DNA from: CAYNWK01 sp964400875
GTDB lineage: Bacteria > Chloroflexota > Anaerolineae > Anaerolineales > UBA4823
Reading direction: 5' to 3'
Assembly (NCBI GenBank): GCA_964400875.1
Contig: CAYNWK010000048.1
Coordinates: forward strand, 1-29,193
Length of the DNA stretch: 29,193 nucleotides
Shown here: one piece after another, positions 16,748 to 23,396 of the stretch
Layout: the number at the start of each line of letters is the position of its first letter
Position numbering within the stretch: the first letter of the stretch is position 1
The notes under the pieces: model-generated
Databases searched by the model: none
Told to the model about the DNA's origin: nothing
Seen by the model: only the letters and a program-made list of their open reading frames with translations
Position numbers and translations under genes: made by a program

Positions 16748-17703
16748 TCATCGCAGCGCAGCACCTCTCAAAATCCTATGGCGACACCCATGCCGTGCAG
16801 GACTTGAGCCTGGAGGTCGCTGCGGGCGAGATCTACGGCCTGGTGGGGCCAGACGGCGCCGGTAAAACCACCACCATGCGCCTTTTGTGCGGGGCGCTGC
16901 ATCCCGACCACGGAGCCGACGTCCAGCCGCCCACAATCACCATCGCCGGGTACGATGTCTTGCGCCAGACCGAACAGGCCCGCTCGAACATCGGCTACCT
17001 GCCGCAGCGCTTTTCGCTCTACGAAGAGCTGACCGTGCTGGAGAACATCCGCTTTTTTGCCGAGGTGCGCGGCCTTTCTCCCGCTGAATGGCGGCCGCGC
17101 TGCATGGAGATCTTATCTTTCGTGGGCCTGGAAGCCTTCACCAACCGGCGGGCCGGTCATCTCTCGGGTGGGATGAAACAGAAGCTGGGGTTGGCGGCTG
17201 CGCTCGTCCACCGCCCGCGGGTGCTTTTGCTGGATGAGCCGACTACCGGGGTGGACCCGGTGACCCGTCAGGATTTCTGGCAGCTGATCATCCGCCTGAC
17301 CGGCTCGGCTGACGACGAGCACGGGGTAGGGGTGCTGGTCAGCACGCCGTACATGGACGAAGCAGCGCGCTGTACGCGGTTGGGATTCCTGCGCTCCGGA
17401 CGGATGCTGCGCGAGGGCACGCCAGTTGAACTGCGCGATACCTTGCTAGGACAGGTGTTGGAGCTGCGCGGCAAGCCGCTGCCCGCCTTGCGGCGCCTGG
17501 CCCGGGAAGTGGCCGGCGTCGAAGACGTGCAGATGTTTGGCGACCGGCTGCAGCTGCGGGTCAGCCCAGGTCAGGCCGAACCCGTCATGGCGGCATTGAC
17601 CGAGCGGATCGAGCAAGAGGACCTAGAACACATCAGCCTGCGCCCGGTGGTTCCGCAGCTGGAAGACGTCTTCATTTCATTGCTGGAGGGACCCCATGGC
17701 TGA
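16744..17703 (+). CDS. ABC transporter ATPase subunit 1 (lacks H-loop histidine)
   Basis: A 319-residue nucleotide-binding subunit. Walker A is GPDGAGKT (35–42), the signature is a canonical LSGGMKQ (from residue 140), and Walker B is VLLLDEPTTGVDP (about 160–172). The switch position, normally His in a T-H-Y-M-D-E context, reads STPYMDE with Pro202, so this subunit lacks the H-loop histidine. The C-terminal 90 residues form the small regulatory extension seen in drug/lipid exporters of the CcmA type. The gene overlaps the adaptor gene by 4 nt and the second ATPase gene by 8 nt. It corresponds to the N-half of the fused E. coli YbhF; as I recall, that half is also atypical at this position. 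Confidence 0.92.
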   Translation: MIIAAQHLSKSYGDTHAVQDLSLEVAAGEIYGLVGPDGAGKTTTMRLLCGALHPDHGADVQPPTITIAGYDVLRQTEQARSNIGYLPQRFSLYEELTVLENIRFFAEVRGLSPAEWRPRCMEILSFVGLEAFTNRRAGHLSGGMKQKLGLAAALVHRPRVLLLDEPTTGVDPVTRQDFWQLIIRLTGSADDEHGVGVLVSTPYMDEAARCTRLGFLRSGRMLREGTPVELRDTLLGQVLELRGKPLPALRRLAREVAGVEDVQMFGDRLQLRVSPGQAEPVMAALTERIEQEDLEHISLRPVVPQLEDVFISLLEGPHG

Positions 17704-18649
17704 GGTCGTCATCGCGGCCCGCGAGCTCACCCGCCGTTTTGGAGACTTCACCGCCGTCGATCGGGTGACTTTTGAGGTGGAGGCCGGCGAGGTGGTAGGG
17801 TACCTGGGGCCGAACGGTTCCGGAAAAACCACCACCATCCGCATGCTTTTGGGCCTGCTGCTGCCCTCCGCCGGTGAAGCGCGCGTGCTGGGCTACGATC
17901 CGGTGACCCAGGCTGAGGAGATCCGCAGCCAGGTGGGCTATATGTCCCAAAAATTCTCCCTGTACCACGATCTGACGGTCAGCGAGAACCTGGCTTTTTA
18001 CGCCGGGGTATACGGTATGCACGATCGCAGCCGCATCGGCGAGGTGCTCGAGCTGGTCGGCCTGCGCGACCAGATGAAGGAGCTGGTCAAAAACCTTTCG
18101 GCGGGCTGGCGGCAGCGACTGGCCCTGGGAGTGGCCATCGTCCACCGTCCTAGGCTGCTTTTACTAGACGAGCCGACCAGCGGCGTCGATCCCACCGCCC
18201 GGCGTGAATTTTGGGATTTGATCTATACCCTGGTCGAGGGTGAGGTCACCGTCCTGGTCACCACCCACTATATGGACGAAGCCGAATACTGCGGGCGGTT
18301 GGGCATGATGCGCGACGGCCGGTTGCTGGCTCTGGACACACCCAGCGCGTTAAAAGAAACGGCACTGCCCGGACCGGTCTGGGACGTTTACCCCGGCAGC
18401 GGCGGTATCGCTGCGCTGCCGGATGCATTGGATGACCTGTTAACCTGCCCGTGCGTACTCCATGCCGGCCTGGCTGGAGACCACTTGCGCGCCATCACCC
18501 CTCGCCAGATGGAGGGAGGCGCAGCAGCGGATGAAGCTATCCGCGAGCATTTAACCGCCTCCGGTATCCCCGCCGCGCGTATCGAACCGGGGGAGCCTTC
18601 TTTAGAAGACGTTTTCCTGACCCTGGCGCGCGAAGGCTCCGACGGCTGA
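17696..18649 (+). CDS. ABC transporter ATPase subunit 2 (degenerate signature motif)
   Basis: A 317-residue nucleotide-binding subunit with Walker A GPNGSGKT (38–45), Walker B LLLLDEPTSGVDP, and a canonical switch histidine, His191 in TTHYMDE. The signature, however, is LSAGW (134–138) instead of LSGGQ. Combined with subunit 1, the defects fall in the same composite site: subunit 1 Walker/Pro202 faces the LSAGW of subunit 2, while the other site is fully canonical. This is the asymmetric plan known from other heterodimeric exporters. It is the last gene of the operon; the next gene starts 111 nt downstream under its own promoter. The start ATG at 17696 lies inside the end of the previous gene, so translation is coupled. 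Confidence 0.92.
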   Translation: MAEVVIAARELTRRFGDFTAVDRVTFEVEAGEVVGYLGPNGSGKTTTIRMLLGLLLPSAGEARVLGYDPVTQAEEIRSQVGYMSQKFSLYHDLTVSENLAFYAGVYGMHDRSRIGEVLELVGLRDQMKELVKNLSAGWRQRLALGVAIVHRPRLLLLDEPTSGVDPTARREFWDLIYTLVEGEVTVLVTTHYMDEAEYCGRLGMMRDGRLLALDTPSALKETALPGPVWDVYPGSGGIAALPDALDDLLTCPCVLHAGLAGDHLRAITPRQMEGGAAADEAIREHLTASGIPAARIEPGEPSLEDVFLTLAREGSDG

Positions 18650-18714
18650 AATTTAGGGCCTTCTTGGACTTACGCGCTTGAGGAAAGAAATGTGGGGGTT
18701 TTAATTTTCTTATA

Positions 18715-18739
18715 TAATTAAGTATTGACTTAATTAAGT
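18715..18739. promoter_or_regulatory. Putative ArsR operator: overlapping inverted repeats
   Basis: TAATTAAGT (18715–18723) and ACTTAATTA (18728–18736) are a 9-bp inverted repeat around ATTG. The right arm also forms a perfect 12-bp palindrome ACTTAATTAAGT (18728–18739). Three AAGT-type half-sites therefore cover the -35 element and the spacer, a typical position for ArsR repression. Confidence 0.6.
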
Positions 18740-18753
18740 AATTGCTTTATAAT
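18725..18753 (+). promoter_or_regulatory. Promoter of the arsR–SRPBCC operon, probably leaderless
   Basis: TTGACT (18725–18730), 17 nt, then a perfect TATAAT (18748–18753). The expected first transcribed base, about 7 nt further, coincides with the A of the ATG at 18760, so the mRNA would start at its own start codon. Confidence 0.8.
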
Positions 18754-18759
18754 GTCGCT

Positions 18760-19080
18760 ATGGATAAATATTCGGCCCTGGCTGATCCGACCCGGCGCAA
18801 GATCATCGAGCTGCTCGCCCAGCACGGCGAGCTGCCCGCCACCCAGATCAGCGACCAGTTCCCGATCAGCGCTCCGGCGATCTCGCAGCACCTGAAAGTT
18901 CTCCGCCAGGCCAGGTTGGTTCAGGTGGAAAAACAGGCTCAGCAGCGCATCTACCGGATCGACCCGGAGGCTTTGCTCGAACTGGAGCAATGGGCCAGCC
19001 GTGTGAGGCGGCTGTGGGACCAGCGGTTTGACGCCCTGGAAAAAATCTTGGAAGAAGAAACAAGGAAAGGAGAACAATGA
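18760..19080 (+). CDS. ArsR-family winged-helix repressor
   Basis: A 106-residue regulator. The family N-terminus MDKYSALADPTRRKIIELL begins at the chosen ATG. The recognition helix region reads ISAPAISQHLKVLRQARLV and the wing carries QQRIYRI. There is no ELCVC metal-binding motif in the recognition region, so it belongs to the metal-independent group that is commonly paired with SRPBCC/AHSA1 genes. An upstream TTG at 18742 extends the frame, but it lies between the -35 and -10 elements and could not be on the transcript. The stop overlaps the next ATG by 4 nt. Autoregulation is suggested by the inverted repeats across the promoter. Confidence 0.92.
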   Translation: MDKYSALADPTRRKIIELLAQHGELPATQISDQFPISAPAISQHLKVLRQARLVQVEKQAQQRIYRIDPEALLELEQWASRVRRLWDQRFDALEKILEEETRKGEQ

Positions 19081-19565
19081 TGAGCAAGAATAACCTGGTT
19101 GTAGAACGAGAGGACTTGGCCTTCACCATGTCGCGCATCTTCGATGCGCCGCGCAAGCTGGTGTGGAAGGTTTGCACCGATCCGGAGATGATCCCGAAGT
19201 GGTGGGGACCCAGGCAATACACCACCGTGGTGGACGTCATGGATTTGAAGGTGGGCGGCAAATGGCGCTACGTCCAAACGGACGCCGAGGGCAACGAACA
19301 CGCCTTCAACGGTGTCTTCACAGAGATCACCCCGCCCGAGCGGTTAGCCTATACCTTCGAATACGAACCCATGGCCGGGCATGTCTCCACCGACACCATC
19401 ACCTTCGAAGAACAACCCGACGGCAAGACGAAACTTATCGCCCGGACTACCTTCAACACCATCGAGGACCTAGAAGGAATGCTCCAGCCCGGCATGGAAA
19501 GCGGCGCGGTAGAGACCTGGGATCGTTTAGAAGGACTTCTAGCGCAAGTTCAGGTGAAGAGCTAA
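19077..19565 (+). CDS. SRPBCC/AHSA1-family ligand-binding protein
   Basis: A 162-residue protein of the START-like SRPBCC superfamily (AHSA1 group). It shows the typical RIFDAPRKLVWKVCTDPE…KWWGP opening, the GGKWRYVQTD strand, FTEITPPERLAYTF and the C-terminal helix with GMESGAVETWDRLEGLL. These proteins form a helix-grip fold with a hydrophobic pocket; individual ligands are mostly unknown. AAGGAG 4–9 nt upstream supports a start at 19077 or at the adjacent ATG at 19080. It overlaps the ArsR stop (ATGA). The ArsR–AHSA1 pair is a common two-gene operon in many bacteria, so the context fits the family. Confidence 0.92.
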   Translation: MMSKNNLVVEREDLAFTMSRIFDAPRKLVWKVCTDPEMIPKWWGPRQYTTVVDVMDLKVGGKWRYVQTDAEGNEHAFNGVFTEITPPERLAYTFEYEPMAGHVSTDTITFEEQPDGKTKLIARTTFNTIEDLEGMLQPGMESGAVETWDRLEGLLAQVQVKS

Positions 19566-19583
19566 CCAGGTGTAGTCTGCGCT

Positions 19584-19620
19584 CGATGCGGCGGTCCGTA
19601 GGGCTGCCGCATCGATTTTT
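19584..19620 (+). terminator. Intrinsic terminator of the arsR operon
   Basis: A 9-bp stem CGATGCGGC / GCCGCATCG, extendable by four further pairs including G–U wobbles, is followed at once by ATTTTT. It lies 19 nt after the SRPBCC stop. Confidence 0.85.
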
Positions 19621-19634
19621 AATAGAACAAATGT

Positions 19635-19663
19635 TTGACATTTTTCGTCTTATTTGTTAGAAT
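19635..19663 (+). promoter_or_regulatory. Promoter upstream of the propeller–MoaD operon
   Basis: TTGACA (19635–19640), 17 nt, then TAGAAT (19658–19663), near consensus. AACAAAT (19626–19632) and ATTTGTT (19652–19658) form a 7-bp inverted repeat flanking the -35 and may be a regulator site. The transcript would have a leader of about 170 nt, in which I recognise no riboswitch. Confidence 0.65.
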
Positions 19664-19840
19664 TTAGGTTGTTCCCTTCAAGGTAACCATTGATATGCAG
19701 CCCAAATAGAATGAGCATAGCAAAAATGTACGCGAGCGGCTATACTTCGTCGTTAACCCGGAAGCAGCTGGCAAACGCAGCTCTCGAGGGATAGAACTTG
19801 ACCCAAAGTTCACAGCAAAGGTCTCAAAGGAGAAAACAGC

Positions 19841-20956
19841 ATGAGCGGAGTAAGAGTTTTAGTTGGTACGCACAAGGGCGCTTTTATTCTGACCTCGGAC
19901 GCCAGGCGAAAAAGCTGGGACATCAGCGGCCCTCACTTTGCGGGCTGGGAAGTCTACCACCTCAAGGGATCGCCCGTAGACCCGGACCGGCTGTACGCCT
20001 CGCAATCAGCCGGTTGGTTCGGGCAGGTGGTTCAGCGCTCTAACGACGGCGGGGTGACCTGGGACCCGGTAGGCAACGAGTTCGTGTACGAGGGCGTGCC
20101 CGGCACCCACCAGTGGTACGACGGCACGCAGCACCCCTGGGAATTTACCCGGGTATGGTACCTCGAGCCCTCGCTGGACGATCCGGACACGGTCTACGCA
20201 GGCGTAGAAGACGCCGCCCTGTTCCGGTCGAACGATGGCGGAGGGACCTGGCAGGAGCTGCCCGGGCTGCGCGAAGTGAAGGGGGACCTGTGGCAGCCGG
20301 GCGCAGGGGGGATGTGCCTGCACACCATCCTGCTGGATCCGAACGATCCAAACCGCATCTATACGGCTATCTCGGCCGCGGGCGCTTTCCGCAGCGATGA
20401 CGCCGGCCAGACCTGGCGGGCGGTAAACAACGGCCTGAAGTCCGATTACGAGCTTCCCGACGCCACCGCCGAAGTCGGTCACTGCGTGCACAATATCGCC
20501 ATGCACCCCGAACGTCCCGGCGTGCTGTTCATGCAGAAGCACTGGGATGTCCTGCGCAGCGACGACGCCGGCGATTCCTGGTACGAGATCAGCGGCAACC
20601 TGCCCTCCGATTTCGGGTTCCCCATCGCCATCCACGCTCACGAGCCGGAGACCATCTACGTTGTCCCGATCAAGAGCGACTCCGAACACTATCCCCCCGA
20701 GGGCAAACTGCGCGTGTACCGCAGCCGGACGGGCGGCAACGAGTGGGAAGCGCTGACCAAGGGGCTGCCGCAGGAAAATTGCTACGTCAATATCCTGCGC
20801 AGCGCCATGACCGTCGATTCGCTCGACCCATGCGGGGTGTACTTCGGCACTACCGGCGGCCAGGTGTACGCTTCGGCCGATGCCGGCGACAGCTGGACGC
20901 CCGTCGTCGAGAACCTGCCCGCCGTGCTGTCGGTAGAGGTCCAGACGCTGCCATGA
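19841..20956 (+). CDS. BNR/Asp-box beta-propeller protein (sialidase-like fold)
   Basis: A 371-residue protein made of propeller blades. Six Asp-box-like turns can be read: SNDGGVTW, SNDGGGTW, SDDAGQTW, SDDAGDSW, SRTGGNEW and SADAGDSW. Such repeats occur in sialidases, sortilin/VPS10 propellers and photosystem-stability-factor-like proteins. The characteristic sialidase arginine triad cannot be confirmed by eye, so I do not call it an enzyme. There is no signal peptide, so it should be cytoplasmic. AAAGGAG lies upstream of the ATG at 19841. The stop overlaps the ATG of a MoaD/ThiS-like gene, and the two should be made together. Related propellers next to MoaD-like genes are, from memory, recurrent in several phyla, but the role of the pair is unknown. 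Confidence 0.85.
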   Translation: MSGVRVLVGTHKGAFILTSDARRKSWDISGPHFAGWEVYHLKGSPVDPDRLYASQSAGWFGQVVQRSNDGGVTWDPVGNEFVYEGVPGTHQWYDGTQHPWEFTRVWYLEPSLDDPDTVYAGVEDAALFRSNDGGGTWQELPGLREVKGDLWQPGAGGMCLHTILLDPNDPNRIYTAISAAGAFRSDDAGQTWRAVNNGLKSDYELPDATAEVGHCVHNIAMHPERPGVLFMQKHWDVLRSDDAGDSWYEISGNLPSDFGFPIAIHAHEPETIYVVPIKSDSEHYPPEGKLRVYRSRTGGNEWEALTKGLPQENCYVNILRSAMTVDSLDPCGVYFGTTGGQVYASADAGDSWTPVVENLPAVLSVEVQTLP

Positions 20957-21249
20957 TCCGGGTCGTGCTGCCCACGAATTTGTGGAAGCTGGCGGACGCC
21001 AACCGCGAGGTCGCGCTCCAGGTCGAAGGCGCTCCGACCATCGCCGCAGTGCTGGATGCCCTGGAAGACCGCTACCCGATGCTGCGCGGCACGATTCGGG
21101 ACCACGTCACCAAGGAACGCCGGCCGTTCATCCGCTTCTTCGCCTGCGGGGAGGATCTGTCCCACGAACCAAACGAGGCGCCGCTGCCCGACGAGGTCGT
21201 GCAAGGTGCGGAGCCGCTGCGGATCGTGGGGGCTATGGCAGGCGGATAG
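20953..21249 (+). CDS. MoaD/ThiS-family ubiquitin-like protein ending in Gly-Gly
   Basis: A 98-residue protein. It has the beta-grasp layout of MoaD: first strand IRVVLPTNLWKLA, helix TIAAVLDALEDRYP, and a C-terminal IVGAMAGG. The terminal Gly-Gly is the hallmark needed for adenylation and thiocarboxylation in sulfur carriers (MoaD, ThiS, SAMPs). The start is the ATG at 20953, which overlaps the propeller stop; earlier in-frame Met codons lie inside that gene. No MoaE, MoaB or E1-like MoeB/ThiF gene is in the window, so the activating enzyme must be elsewhere. It is likely a sulfur carrier or protein modifier devoted to the upstream propeller, rather than general molybdopterin synthesis; this is inference. 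Confidence 0.85.
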   Translation: MIRVVLPTNLWKLADANREVALQVEGAPTIAAVLDALEDRYPMLRGTIRDHVTKERRPFIRFFACGEDLSHEPNEAPLPDEVVQGAEPLRIVGAMAGG

Positions 21250-21289
21250 GCGCCAACCAGACCTACCCACTCGCTTTTGAAACAATGAA

Positions 21290-21327
21290 TTAGCCCCCCT
21301 GGCTTAGCTAAGAGCCAGGGGGGCTAA
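21290..21327. terminator. Long perfect hairpin between convergent operons
   Basis: TTAGCCCCCCTGGCT and its exact reverse complement form a 15-bp stem around an 8-nt loop. It sits 40 nt after the MoaD-like stop and about 66 nt beyond the end of the convergent DUF1697 gene. Its symmetric placement fits a bidirectional terminator; the T-run is only partial (TTAATTC on the minus strand). Confidence 0.75.
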
Positions 21328-21393
21328 AAGATCCTTTGCAATGTTGGACCGATTGATTCGGCCGCGCCTAAACGACGGAGGAAACCGGTTGGA

Positions 21394-21939
21394 TTATGAT
21401 CCCGCAATCAGGCCTTGTAATTTGAGGATGGTGTTCCAGTTGCGCGTGGTGATCCCCACGCCGAACAGCTCCTCCAGGATCTCCATCGCCGCAGTGGTGC
21501 CGCTGCCCGGCTGGAGGGTCAGCACGCTGAGGACGTGTCCAGGGGTGACTTCTAAAATCTTATAATTCCCCTCCGGGGAGGTATAAGGAAGCTCCAGGGT
21601 GTGGTTCGGCGGATCGGAGAGGAAGGTAACGTAAAGCCGGGTTTCTTTCGTCACCCGGATATCTCTGAAGGGCTGCTCGCCCACCAGGTCGAGGATCGCC
21701 TGCGCCGGGCGCAGAAGGACGTGCACGTCGTAACCGAAGGTTTCTTTGATCCCGGCTTCAATGGCCGCGCTGATGGCGTCCGGATCGGTCGACTCCGCCT
21801 CAAAGACCACGTTGCCGCTGGCCAGCACGGACTTAACTTGCCGGTACCCCCAGGAGGCGAACGCGGCACGTAAGTCGGCCATCTTGATGTTCCGCCCACC
21901 GACGTTGATGCCGCGCAGCAAAGCCACGTATTGGGTCAT
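21394..21939 (-). CDS. DUF1697 family protein
   Basis: A 181-residue protein of the DUF1697 family. The diagnostic N-terminus is YVALLRGINVGGRNIKMADL, then ASGNVVFEA, and near the C-terminus TTRNWNTILKL. The biochemical role of this widespread family is not established. The reading frame can begin at GTG 21951, but AGGAGG directly abuts that codon. The same AGGAGGTGA is well placed for the ATG at 21937–21939, so I chose that start. The ribosome binding site overlaps the stop of the upstream TPR gene, so translation is coupled to a regulator gene. Why DUF1697 sits behind a SARP-type regulator is unclear; it may simply be a passenger. Confidence 0.9.
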   Translation of the reverse strand: MTQYVALLRGINVGGRNIKMADLRAAFASWGYRQVKSVLASGNVVFEAESTDPDAISAAIEAGIKETFGYDVHVLLRPAQAILDLVGEQPFRDIRVTKETRLYVTFLSDPPNHTLELPYTSPEGNYKILEVTPGHVLSVLTLQPGSGTTAAMEILEELFGVGITTRNWNTILKLQGLIAGS

Positions 21940-21947
21940 AACTGTTT

Positions 21948-23378
21948 TCACCTCCTGTCAAGCGTTCCCAGGACATCGATGAGGATTTGGTCCAGCTCAA
22001 GCGCGTTCCCTTCTTCGAGCGCCTGCCGGTATGTACCCACCCCAAGCGCGGCTTCAAGCCGCGCGCATATTGGGTCAAACATATGAGGGTCAACTTCAGG
22101 TCGACCTAAAAGGTTCCCAGCCCACATAGCCGCCTGTTCGTTCCACCCCATATATTGCCAGTATCCCACTGCGCTCGTCAGAGCTTTCACGATCTGGTAG
22201 CTCGAACCCATGTCCCAGGCAAGGCTAAGCGCTTCCTTTAACGCAGAGCGGGCTGCTGCGGGACGGTCGAGAGCCATGCAGGTGTCGGCGATATTCCTTT
22301 GCAGGTTACAGATAAAACGCGGGATGCCGGCCTGGCGAGCCAGCTCCAACCCTTCTTTCAATTCCGCTAAAGCGCCCTCGAGATCGCCTTTAAGCATCCT
22401 GGCAAAGCCCGAATTTGATAAGCCATGGATCACATCCCGCTGCGAACCTACGGAGCGGGCGGCCTGGATCCCTTCTTTGTAATACTTCAGTTCGAGATCG
22501 AGATGGTCTTGTTCTCCAAACCACTGGGCTAACATGATTAACCCCGCACCCAAAAGCCTCTGAAATTCGAGCGCGCGGCTGAGACGGATAGCGCGGCGGA
22601 TGTACGGTTCAGCTTGCGCGTATTCCTCGACCGTTAAAAGGGTTTGCGCTACCGAAAGCAGGCCGCGGCAAACTTCGCCCATATTGTTTTCGGTCTCGGC
22701 CAATATCAGATGGCGTGAGAAGTAATGATAAGCCTGCTCGAAATCCGCCAGATATAAAGCGATCGACCCCAAGTGATGCAAGGCGCGCCCCTCATCAGTT
22801 CTGGCGCCGAGCTCCGTAAAGATTTCCAATGCAGCCTGCGTCTGCTCCAGGGCTTCGGCATATAGACCTCGATCTTCCGCAACACCTCCTAATGCGTAGT
22901 ATCCCCGGCCGATGGACAGAGAGTCCTTAACTTCTCGCCCTCGTCTTAACAGCCTGCCAGCGTACAACGCTGCCATGTCAGTGTCGCCAAGATTTCCATA
23001 ATCTGCACTGAGCTCGTGTAAGAAAGTCAGCTCCGACCTGACATTCCCCAGCTGCATCGCTGCATCCAGGCCAGATTCAAGCCACCGGACCCGATCGGCC
23101 AGATTCTGACGGATCGTCAACACTTCCAAACCGGCGTAGGGATATTCCTGGCACAAACGCGTCCAATCCCCATCTTCTCCGCTTCGCTCGGCTGAATACG
23201 CCTGCCAGTGCTCGATCTGTTCCCTTTCCCGGTCGAAAAGCTGGATTCCGTAAGTTATGCTGGCCTGTCCCCGGTGGATAGCGACGGAGGCCGTGCGCAG
23301 CTTGTTGAGGTAATGGCGCGCCAGCCGCAACTGGGCGTTTTGAAACTCGCCTGCCCCTGCTGTCAACATGGCCTGCAT
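21948..23378 (-). CDS. TPR-repeat protein; C-terminal half of a split SARP-type regulator
   Basis: A 476-residue protein built almost wholly of TPR-like helix pairs, for example LGGVAEDRGLYAEALEQTQA, LHHLGSIALYLADFEQAYHY and SNSGFARMLKGDLEGALAEL. It has no DNA-binding or ATPase domain. It is in the same reading frame as the upstream BTAD–NB-ARC gene, separated by one TGA and a few codons, and together they rebuild the normal BTAD–NB-ARC–TPR order (about 1090 residues). The ATG at 23376–23378 is the best internal start; a TTG at 23384 is two codons earlier. A GGTGG/AGGT stretch before it could serve as a weak ribosome binding site. Either it is now made as a separate protein by coupling, or the gene pair is a broken regulator. 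Confidence 0.8.
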   Translation of the reverse strand: MQAMLTAGAGEFQNAQLRLARHYLNKLRTASVAIHRGQASITYGIQLFDREREQIEHWQAYSAERSGEDGDWTRLCQEYPYAGLEVLTIRQNLADRVRWLESGLDAAMQLGNVRSELTFLHELSADYGNLGDTDMAALYAGRLLRRGREVKDSLSIGRGYYALGGVAEDRGLYAEALEQTQAALEIFTELGARTDEGRALHHLGSIALYLADFEQAYHYFSRHLILAETENNMGEVCRGLLSVAQTLLTVEEYAQAEPYIRRAIRLSRALEFQRLLGAGLIMLAQWFGEQDHLDLELKYYKEGIQAARSVGSQRDVIHGLSNSGFARMLKGDLEGALAELKEGLELARQAGIPRFICNLQRNIADTCMALDRPAAARSALKEALSLAWDMGSSYQIVKALTSAVGYWQYMGWNEQAAMWAGNLLGRPEVDPHMFDPICARLEAALGVGTYRQALEEGNALELDQILIDVLGTLDRR

Positions 23379-23396
23379 CGTCAAGACCTGCCACCG

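Noticed and set aside
18742..18759. TTG start extending the ArsR protein by six residues
   Set aside because: The codon lies between the -35 and -10 elements, upstream of the expected first transcribed base, and the family begins at the ATG at 18760.
19798..20043. An 81-codon frame overlapping the start of the propeller gene
   Set aside because: It has no good ribosome binding site and no recognisable domain, and it overlaps the well-supported start at 19841.
19841..20956. Calling the propeller protein a sialidase
   Set aside because: Asp-boxes alone do not show catalysis; there is no signal peptide and the arginine triad cannot be confirmed by eye.
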